A stretch of DNA of 64,000 bases from JAHEZL01 sp046074525 (GTDB lineage: Bacteria; Bacteroidota; Bacteroidia; Flavobacteriales_C; GCA-002722245): NCBI GenBank assembly GCA_046074525.1, contig JBJTOK010000045.1:9295-73294 (forward strand), in the 5' to 3' direction. Under the pieces are notes generated by a model, which was not told where the DNA came from, made no database searches, and saw only the letters and a program-made list of their open reading frames with translations. The first letter of the stretch is position 1. Each line of letters opens with the position of its first letter. The position numbers were made by a program, and so were the translations under genes. Of this stretch, positions 54,081-62,400 are shown piece after piece.

Positions 54081-54636
54081 GGCTCACTGGATTTAATTTT
54101 TTGGTAATAAACTCCTTCAATAAATGACGGGCATTCGACACGTGCCATTTGGAAGTACCCGTAGACATCTTCATTAATTCACTGATCTCCTGGTGCGAAT
54201 AGCCCTCCAAAGCAAAAAGCCGGAAAACACGGCGCGTGGTTTCGGGAAGCTTTTCCAGTAAATAGTTAACCCTTTCCTCTTCGGCCTGACTGATATAACT
54301 GTTTTCTTCTTTCAGGCGAAGCGTATTGGAGGCATAATCCGGCTCCAGGTTCTCATCGATCAGTTTCCTCAACGATTTCTTGCTCCGGTAATCATCTATC
54401 AACTTGTTCATCATAATGCGTTTGGCCCACTGTGAAAAATCTTTTTCCTTATCAAAATATTTCAGCGCATCCAGAATTTTTAAAAAGCCCTGATTGTAAA
54501 GTTCACGGGCCATTTCCTCATTTTTCACAAACTTATAGCACACCGGCATGAGCATTTTAAAACAATGCTCATGCATCTCCAGTTGTGCCCGGATATCCTG
54601 GTCAACGCACTTTGATATCAAATCATTTGTAATCAC
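54073..54636 (-). CDS. ECF-type RNA polymerase sigma factor
   Basis: This 187-residue sigma-70 family protein has region 2 at about 25-95 (LYNQGFLKILDALKYFDKEKDFSQWAKRIMMNKLIDDYR) and region 4 at about 128-180 (LEKLPETTRRVFRLFALEGYSHQEISELM). The helix-turn-helix includes MSTGTSKWHVSNARHLL. Region 3 is absent, as expected for the extracytoplasmic function group. It is encoded beside several T9SS genes that carry CCCAACC-N16-CGTA promoters, and it is the obvious local candidate to read them. That link is inference. Its own upstream region carries no minus-strand copy of the motif, but a divergent plus-strand copy at 54778. Confidence 0.88.
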   Translation of the reverse strand: MITNDLISKCVDQDIRAQLEMHEHCFKMLMPVCYKFVKNEEMARELYNQGFLKILDALKYFDKEKDFSQWAKRIMMNKLIDDYRSKKSLRKLIDENLEPDYASNTLRLKEENSYISQAEEERVNYLLEKLPETTRRVFRLFALEGYSHQEISELMKMSTGTSKWHVSNARHLLKEFITKKLNPVSHE

Positions 54637-54777
54637 TTACGCAATGAATAAAAGACAAGTATTAGTGTAAAATTACCCTTCCTCGTGAAAGTCAAGAACT
54701 TTCGTCTGGCCTGAGGAGGACAAAAAATACAACTTTGTTTGATACAAAAACAGAAAAAACACCTTTTTTTCAGCTTA

Positions 54778-54808
54778 CCCAACCATTTAGGTTTGACATC
54801 CGTAGCCT
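54778..54808 (+). promoter_or_regulatory. Orphan ECF-type promoter pointing into a gene-free interval
   Basis: CCCAACC (54778-54784), a spacer of exactly 16 nt, and CGTAGCCT (54801-54808). No plus-strand gene follows: the region to 54924 holds only a start-less 30-codon frame, and beyond it the next gene is read in the opposite direction. A transcript from here would be a small RNA or antisense to the end of the 685-residue beta-helix gene. Confidence 0.5.
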
Positions 54809-54924
54809 TTTCTGTTCAAGTACATCCCGCGTCTGAAGAAAAAAAGTAAGCTACTGACCTTCGCCAATAGCCTACCATTCAAAGAACAACAAACAACTTA
54901 ACCTAGAACCTTAACCTTTATTCA

Positions 54925-56982
54925 TTACTGCTTCATTACTTTATTGGTATGTACTTCTCCACCGGAGATGGCTTTCAGCAGATAAATTCCCTGCGACAGG
55001 TCATCACCTACTTCCACTTCACTGGCGTTAACATTGCTGTACGTCGCTACCAACTGTCCGTTGATATCATAAATTTCCACAGTATTGATGATCTGTCCTT
55101 CGGTTGATTTTAATGTAGTATTACTATTGAACACACTAGCGCTCACATCAGTTTTAAAGGAAGAACAAGCTCCCACCTTCACCGATATTTTATATTCCTT
55201 GTAGTAAGGAGCTCCGCTAAAGTTAACTCCGGCGTTAATGGTTACCGCAGATGCAGCCGAAGGAAAAGTAAACTTTGCTTCTTTGGAGTTCGTTGGATTC
55301 ACCACAATAGCAGCCCCCGAATTACTCCACCAGTTTACTTGTGTAACTCCCGAATATTCAGGAAGCACTGTGTATTTTGTTGATGTTCCGGTAGATGTAC
55401 AGGCCGGACCGCTGATTATTCCTGTTGTAACTGTAACGGGAGCACTCACTTTCACACTTACTGCGGCAGTAGTGGCAACAGCGCCCCGATTATCATACGC
55501 CTTTGCTGTAATGGAATAGGTTCCGGCGGCAACACCTGTCCACGTGTAAGCATACGGAGCGCTGGTATTGCTATTCAACAAAGTAGTTCCGCTGTAAAAT
55601 TCCACTTTGGAAATCATTCCATCGGCATCGCTGGCTTTCGCAGAAAGGGTAATAGAGGCTGGAGCGGTATAGCTAGCGCCTGCCGATGGTGCTATTAAAC
55701 TAACTACAGGGGATGCATTTGCAGAAGCTGTTTTTACTGTTACACTTACCGCCGCTGAAGTACTGAAAGCCCCCTTATTGTCGTAAGCTTTTGCTGTGAT
55801 ACTGTATGATCCGGCAGCAACTCCCGGCCAGCTATAGGCATATGGTGCAGTTGCATCAGTGTAAAGCAAAGTTGACCCGTTATAAAAATCTACCTTTGCG
55901 ATACTGCCATCGCTATCACTTGCCGTTGCAGAAATGCTGATGGCTGCAGGAGCTATGAAGCTGGTTCCTGCCAAAGGAGCTGTGAGGCTAACACTTGGAG
56001 CAGTATTAACAGGAGAGGAAACACTGCACTTTGTCGCATCAATAATTAATTTAGCCGGTAAAATAGATGCATCAATGTTTGCATTAAAATTATTTCCGCT
56101 TAAGGAAACTCCCGGACAACATGGACAGTTGTAAAAACCATTCAAAACGCCTTTCTTATTGTAAAACTTCACCTGATTATTAATTACCGATACCGTGGAT
56201 CCCTTGCACTCGAAACCTGCACTCACCTCACTTTGCACCCCTACATATATTCCCACGTTGGTCCAGGCCTGCGATTTTGCGTAAATTTTGTTATTCTTTA
56301 CCACAACGTTATAACCGGCAGGAACACCTATTCCATATTGTCCGCAATCTACAAGGATATTATCCTCAATCCTGAAATCGTGACCATTGTTATCACCAAC
56401 AATAATCCCTCCCCCGGATGTGCTTGGTCCACCTCCCCTCAACTTGTTTCCGATGATCTGGATAGGATCAGCAGATGTTCCACTTGAGCCGTACATATTC
56501 ACCAGATCCTCGGGAGCACCAGAACCGAAAGTGTGATCGAGAACATTATAATTTACCCTGTTCCCCGCCCCATTACAAGTATTGAACTGTACCATTTGTC
56601 CGCGGGGAACGCCGCCGGCAACATCCTTGAAAGAATTGCAGTGAATATTGATTCCACCTGTGCATTTATAAGCGTAAACTCCACTCCTGAACGATTCAAA
56701 GTAACAATCTACCACCTCCACATTTTTACAACCATTCAATTGAACTCCAATAATATTCTTATTCACAAGAAACTTACAATTGGTAATTTTCACATTGCTA
56801 CAGTTGGTAAGGAAAATACTAGCTCCGCTAACCCCCGCCGTGAAAGTTTTTCCATCAATTGTAAAATCCGATTTTCCTGTGTAGGAAATCGGGGCACTGG
56901 GTGTTTGCGCAAATACGCTCAATGCACTAAATACCAGCAAAAGCAACACAAAAAACAAACGATACTCAACAGCCTTATTCAT
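54925..56982 (-). CDS. Beta-helix protein with two Ig-like domains and T9SS type A tail (685 aa)
   Basis: A signal peptide (to about 25) is followed by a right-handed beta-helix (~28-320) closely similar to the 399-residue protein of the pectate-lyase-like operon (shared NNVKITNC-type steps and GGINIHCN). Two ~95-residue Ig-like domains repeat the pattern PSVSLTAPLAGTSFIAPAA and YAYSWPGVAAGSYSITAKAYD. A further beta domain with two cysteines and a type A sorting domain (VEIYDINGQLVATYS, SQGIYLLKAISGGEVHTNK) close the protein. The Ig-like domains probably position the enzyme or adhesin on polysaccharide. An ECF-type promoter lies 52 nt upstream of the start codon. Confidence 0.78.
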   Translation of the reverse strand: MNKAVEYRLFFVLLLLVFSALSVFAQTPSAPISYTGKSDFTIDGKTFTAGVSGASIFLTNCSNVKITNCKFLVNKNIIGVQLNGCKNVEVVDCYFESFRSGVYAYKCTGGINIHCNSFKDVAGGVPRGQMVQFNTCNGAGNRVNYNVLDHTFGSGAPEDLVNMYGSSGTSADPIQIIGNKLRGGGPSTSGGGIIVGDNNGHDFRIEDNILVDCGQYGIGVPAGYNVVVKNNKIYAKSQAWTNVGIYVGVQSEVSAGFECKGSTVSVINNQVKFYNKKGVLNGFYNCPCCPGVSLSGNNFNANIDASILPAKLIIDATKCSVSSPVNTAPSVSLTAPLAGTSFIAPAAISISATASDSDGSIAKVDFYNGSTLLYTDATAPYAYSWPGVAAGSYSITAKAYDNKGAFSTSAAVSVTVKTASANASPVVSLIAPSAGASYTAPASITLSAKASDADGMISKVEFYSGTTLLNSNTSAPYAYTWTGVAAGTYSITAKAYDNRGAVATTAAVSVKVSAPVTVTTGIISGPACTSTGTSTKYTVLPEYSGVTQVNWWSNSGAAIVVNPTNSKEAKFTFPSAASAVTINAGVNFSGAPYYKEYKISVKVGACSSFKTDVSASVFNSNTTLKSTEGQIINTVEIYDINGQLVATYSNVNASEVEVGDDLSQGIYLLKAISGGEVHTNKVMKQ

Positions 56983-57011
56983 AAATATAATTTTTAGGTT
57001 TTACCTAAACA

Positions 57012-57064
57012 CCCCTTCAGTCCCTTAATCATAAGAGTACGGGAGCAAAAAAAGTAAGGTTGGG
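57012..57064 (-). promoter_or_regulatory. ECF-type promoter and leader of the 685-aa beta-helix gene
   Basis: CCCAACC (57058-57064 on the minus strand), 16-nt spacer, CGTACTCT (57034-57041). The leader has CTTA-TGAT-TAAG (a 4-bp stem) and then GGGACT-GAAGGGG (57012-57024), matching the leader of the pectate-lyase-like operon. Confidence 0.72.
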
Positions 57065-57203
57065 GAGCAATGAAAATAAATAACAGATGCTTTAGAGCCT
57101 GTGTAAATTTTATTTAAAGAAAAGATTATAGGTTATTTTTTAGCGAAATGAATTGAATTTTGAATGCATAATTGAACATTATGGATGAAAAGGGAGAAAG
57201 AAA

Positions 57204-59030
57204 CTATTTAATCACTTCAATTTTTCCAGAAAACACAGTGGTATTGGATTGCATCCGGATAAAGTAAATACCTTCCGGCAAATCACTTAAATCCAACATC
57301 TGTGAATATCCAATTAAACGATAAACATTCTGCCCTAAGGCATTCATCACTTCGATAGAGCGTACCGAATTCTTATTACCCGAATAAATCAAAGAGAAAA
57401 TTCCTGAAGATGGATTGGGATAAATTGAAAAAGCAATTTCATGATCATCACACGCAGAAACCGACACAATATCAGAATACTCAAATCGACTATCAAAATC
57501 GGTTTGCTTCAAACGGTAATAAGAAACACCGGGAAAAGGATTTTGGTCAATACCGTCATAATGCAATATTTGATTTGAATTCCCTGCACCCTTCACATCA
57601 AAAGCTACTTCCCACTGTTTTAAATCTTGTGAGCGTTCGATGGTAAAAAAATCATTATTGATTTCGCTGGCCGTTGACCAACTTAACTCCAACTCATTTT
57701 TCGAATTACAATTCGCCTCAAAACTCAAAAGTTCCACAGGCAGACTACCTATTTCGAAAGCCCCAATTTCAGGCGGATTTCCCCGGGAACCACTGGTAAC
57801 ATCATCGGTGGCAAAGCCTGTAATACCTGCATTAGATGCAGGACCTCCCGTAATGGCCAAATTCCCACCAGTTGCAGAAACATAAGTTGGATCGCCGGTT
57901 AAACTATTTGCATCTTCTGCCGGGGCAGCACCTTGCCAGGCAGCTAAGGTGGCGTAGTCCGTATTGTTCCAACGAACATAGTACGACCCTGCCTTATGGT
58001 AAACGTTATAATCAACCACCATGGCATTTCCAGCATACACCATATACAAGCAGTAATCCGTTGCAGCTGAGCCATAACAATACATTATATTGTCTTTAAC
58101 TGTGGCCGACGCCGCTCCGGCACCGAGGTAAATACAGTAGTTTTTACAATAAAAGGAGTTGTGATAAAATAAAGTATTGGCACTGTTTTGATCCCGGTAA
58201 ATGCCATATTGGAAGTTTGAAATAAAATTATTTTTTATTGTCAGATTGGTCACGCCTTGGTCATCGTAAATTCCATACAAGGCCTCCGAACCATTTACAC
58301 CATCAATCTTATTGCGCTGGATAAGGGCGTCACTTGCTACAGACCCCTGGTTAAAATAAATGGCCCGATCTGCCGAGTTTTTTACCCTAAGTTCATTGTC
58401 CTGAACAGTCAGGTTAGTTACGGCATTAAAAGAAAATATACAATAACTCGCCGCTCCGGTAGCTGTCATCACGCAATTCGAAATAGTTATGTAATCGGGC
58501 TGACCCAACCAAAATATAATTTTAGTAGATGCCGCTGTTAAATACATACCATCAAAGGTGATATAATCATAGGTATCCGAATTATTAGGAAAATAAAAAA
58601 GCTCATTGGTACTGGAGGTAATATTTGTTTTATAGGCTGTATTTCCATTGCCCGCCCCCTGGATGGTTAAAACGTTTGCACCCGTTCCTGTACCGTAATC
58701 ATTGGATGCAACCGAACTCCAATCTATCGTCGCCCAGGAATAAGTTCCATGATCAATTCGAACAATATCACCCGCTCCAAGATCGTAAGTTGACAATACT
58801 GAGGAAAGCGTGAGTTTAGGTGTGTTTGCTGCAGTGCCGTTATTCGCATCATTCCCCACAGCAGAGCACCATCTGTCTCCTGTAGTACTATTGTCATTTA
58901 CATAATAGGTTGCCCCCTCCGCCATATTGGAAAAACCCAACACAATCAGGAACAAAACAAAAACTTGTTTTTTGTATCCAGAAACTGACTGAACTTGCAA
59001 CAAAAAAGTGGACACAAAATTCAGCAACAT
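57204..59030 (-). CDS. Beta-helix surface protein with T9SS type A tail (608 aa)
   Basis: The likely signal peptide is KKQVFVLFLIVLGFSNMAEGA, which lies ~20 residues into the frame, so the true start could be further in than the ATG at 59030. The mature protein begins TYYVNDNSTTGDRWCSAVGND, a DUF1565-like start of a parallel beta-helix, and continues with stacked N-, I- and Y-rich steps to about 400. An Fn3-like domain (LPVELLSFEANCNSKNELEL, SWSTASEINNDFFTIERS) and a type A sorting domain (IYPNPSSGIFSLIYSG, LPEGIYFIRMQSN) follow. No catalytic residues are clear. No ECF-type promoter is seen upstream. Confidence 0.75.
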   Translation of the reverse strand: MLLNFVSTFLLQVQSVSGYKKQVFVLFLIVLGFSNMAEGATYYVNDNSTTGDRWCSAVGNDANNGTAANTPKLTLSSVLSTYDLGAGDIVRIDHGTYSWATIDWSSVASNDYGTGTGANVLTIQGAGNGNTAYKTNITSSTNELFYFPNNSDTYDYITFDGMYLTAASTKIIFWLGQPDYITISNCVMTATGAASYCIFSFNAVTNLTVQDNELRVKNSADRAIYFNQGSVASDALIQRNKIDGVNGSEALYGIYDDQGVTNLTIKNNFISNFQYGIYRDQNSANTLFYHNSFYCKNYCIYLGAGAASATVKDNIMYCYGSAATDYCLYMVYAGNAMVVDYNVYHKAGSYYVRWNNTDYATLAAWQGAAPAEDANSLTGDPTYVSATGGNLAITGGPASNAGITGFATDDVTSGSRGNPPEIGAFEIGSLPVELLSFEANCNSKNELELSWSTASEINNDFFTIERSQDLKQWEVAFDVKGAGNSNQILHYDGIDQNPFPGVSYYRLKQTDFDSRFEYSDIVSVSACDDHEIAFSIYPNPSSGIFSLIYSGNKNSVRSIEVMNALGQNVYRLIGYSQMLDLSDLPEGIYFIRMQSNTTVFSGKIEVIK

Positions 59031-59419
59031 GAGAAAAATATTAGGAAAAGAATATTAACAGATTAAGCGATCATCATTAACATACCTGATGCAGTGGGCG
59101 AAATTAGCCATTTAACAATCTAAAACCAATGTTTCCATAAACAAATAACCTAAGTTTTTTTATCCCATAATAAAACTGTTATTGCCAGCATCCATTTTTC
59201 TTGCGACTTAAATGACCAGTCAAAGAAAAAAAACACTGTGTTTTTTTCATTAAAACACTGATTTAAAAACACTTAAAAACAACAAACAATTGCTTTTAAA
59301 ACGAAAAAAACAACTCTGCCCCTGTTTTTTGGGCAATAGTATTATTGAATTATTATTTGTTATTTCATCCATAGCCAAATAGATCATTTTTATTCGAAAC
59401 TACCAGAGTAATACAAAAA
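59031..59419. other. AT-rich divergent spacer with a 21-nt palindrome
   Basis: The ~390 bases between two divergent T9SS genes contain no gene. A perfect palindrome lies at 59227-59247 (AAAAAAACAC, T, GTGTTTTTTT), followed by repeats of AAAACAC. A short GC hairpin, TGCCC/GGGCA, lies near 59316-59334. Both could act as terminator-like or bend-prone promoter elements. No copy of the CCCAACC motif is present. Confidence 0.5.
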
Positions 59420-62400
59420 ATGAAGGGAACACATTTTATTCAAGTGATGGGCAAAAAATGCTCTCTGTTAACTGGCTTCATTTTTATTTTACTTATTCCT
59501 CCCCTGCACGCGCAGGAAATTTTCCAAAGCGGATCGGGAAGCTACAATCTCACTCTGCCACCCGACGATTATATTCCAGGAAATACCTTTGATCAAATTG
59601 GTGGTGGCGCGGCAGGTGCTTCATTTATTAGCAAAGGCCCCAATTATTCCGGACCGTTTCAGTCGCATCAATGGTGGACCTCTGCTTTATGGAATGTTAA
59701 CCGTGGCGACGGTACCGATGGAGAAATCACCTTTCGAGGCGACTACCATTCGGCACGGATGACAGCGGAACCTTTGATCATGACAGCAAAAAGCTACGGT
59801 TACGAATTACTTTACCGTAGCAACGCCAACCAAACCAGCGGACCCAATGATATTTTGAACGGACCGTGGAATGCAGGGATGCGCATAGGATTTACAGGTC
59901 AGAATGCAACAACAACCAGCGTTGATGGCTATGGTGACTGGCACGCTGTTTTTCGGCAAGAATGGGCGGGTGATGTGCTCACCGCCACCGCTTCCAAAGG
60001 TTGCCCTTATCTCTTTTTAAAACGCGATGGAAACACCGATTTTACCGTAACATTTCCTGGCGCCCCTGCAACCATCAACGCTAAATATTCCGATGCCAAT
60101 GTTGACGCTTTGATGTACACTTCAAGTCCACAGGGTGATCCTCTTACCGATCAAACCATGGCCTTGTTTTTACCAAAAGGCTGTTTGATCAATGGTACTC
60201 CGGTAATGAATCTTAATGGTACTATTCCTGCCAATTTCAGTATTGATGTACCCAACGGAAGCTCCTACATATCGGTGGCTGTTATGCCTGACAAGACTTT
60301 AGCATCCCTTACTTTGTTTGCACAGCATGCTTTTAATTTCATCACTGCCACCACACATACTTATGCTTACGACGAAAGCGCCTCAAAACTCACCACCTCT
60401 TTTGAAACTACCACCAACAATGTTTACGGATTCACCAACAACGGAACTTTACAGGCCTTGTACCGCCACCAATGGTTATACAGCCCCCAAGCCAACGGTC
60501 CATCCAATACCAACATCGTATATTTTTCACCTCGCGGCCGGATGAAACTTTTAGCCACCAACAAATTTACCACGGTGATGGACAACCAGGGCATACTGCC
60601 CAACCTTGGCTGGGCCAACACCGGAAGCACCGCTCAATTGAAAACCTTTATCGACAATTTTGCCGCAACAGTAAATCCAATGCCTAATGCAGCAGATGGT
60701 TATGCAAAAGACCAATTCAGCGATTTAATCACCCACATTCAATTGGCTGAACAAATTGACGACTTTGCCGCAAAAAACAAATTACTGGCTGAATTAAAAA
60801 GCCGATTGGTTGACTGGCTCACCGCCCCCAACGGTGAAGCCAATTACAACAGATACTTTGCTTACAGCCCTACTTTTAATCACATGTCGCACTACCCCAA
60901 CGGATTTGGATCGGGAGGCACTATGGTCGATGCTCACTTCCATGTTGGATATTTTATCATGGCAGCAGCCATCTTGGCCCGTTACGACCAGTCGTTTGTA
61001 ACGCAATACAAAGGCATGGTGGAAACTGTAATCCGCTCTATCAATAATTATTCAAAAGACCTTACTGATCCGGGTGCCAATGGAACAATCAGCCCATGGT
61101 TTCCTTATTTGAAATACTTTGATCCCTACGCTGGTTTTTCACATGCTGGTGCCAATGGCGGCGGTCAGGAATCCATCTCCGAATCCATGCAGTTTGCCTC
61201 CGGTGTTTTTTTGTGGGGCGAAACCATTCACGATGACAATCTTCGTGATTTAGGAGCATTGCTTTACATCACCGAAGGAGAAGCCGGCCGGCAATATTGG
61301 TACGATGTGGATGGCGAAGTGAATGGCGCTACCGCCACCAACGGAAATTACTGTACAGCTTATCAATGGCGACATATGTGCCGCACCAATGATGGCGGCG
61401 GAACGCACGACACGTATTTCGGAGGTAACCCTGTAGCAGGTGTATGGATTGATTATTTACCCTGGTCGGCAGCAACCATTTGGAGCGGAACCAACTTTGC
61501 TGGCTCTGCTGCCAATTACGCCGATCTCGGATTGGATTATCCCAACTATCCCGTTGCTGCGGGTACCGGTAGTACAAAACCAATGGGAGGTGAAATTGTA
61601 CCCTTGCAAGCCATCACCGATCCGAAAGGGGCCATCAATGCTTTTAACTCTTACCGCACTTCATGCAACTGGTCGCCCAATGGCTATGCTTTTGCCTACC
61701 AATGGATGCATACCTTTGATAGTTGTGGCGTTTATGTTGGTGCTCAAATTCATGCCAACATCACGAGCTATGGCATTTTTCAAAAAGATTCCTGCGACAC
61801 CTGGTACCGCCATTACATGATGTACAATCCACCTGGAGATCCGGTGAGAACAGTAAAATTCACCGATGGCACTTGCTGGGAATTACCTAAAGATACCGTT
61901 GTAACTTACACTTTATTGGGCCCCGATTCTGTTGGTCCGGTGACCGCCGACAAGCACTCGCTTTGCCTTGGCGAATCATTTCAGCTCAACTTCCATGATT
62001 TTAAAGTATGCGATAAAGACACCACCGTTTTGTACCAGGTTTCAACCGATGGCACCAACTGGAATACTTTGCACAAAGTAGCGTCGGCAGGCGACTCCTT
62101 AACCATTACCATCACCCCTCCTTCCACCGGGAATTTTTATTACCGCGCCATCATGCTCAACGAGTACGCAAACAAACCTTATCTGTTGTGCCATCCTTTT
62201 AATGACACCGCATCAGTTGGTGAACAAGACATGGTAACCGTTACTTCCTGCGGCTGTGATTCGGTGGGAAACATCAATTTAAACAAACATAAATTTTGCG
62301 TGAATGATGTAGTAAGCATGAACACCACCAACTATAAAATGATGACCAGTGATACCATTGTTGATTTTCAAAAATCAACAGATAAAATTTCATGGTCGAC

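Noticed and set aside
54812..54901. 30-codon frame after the orphan promoter
   Set aside because: It begins with CTG, has a stop immediately upstream and no usual start codon, so it was not called as a gene.
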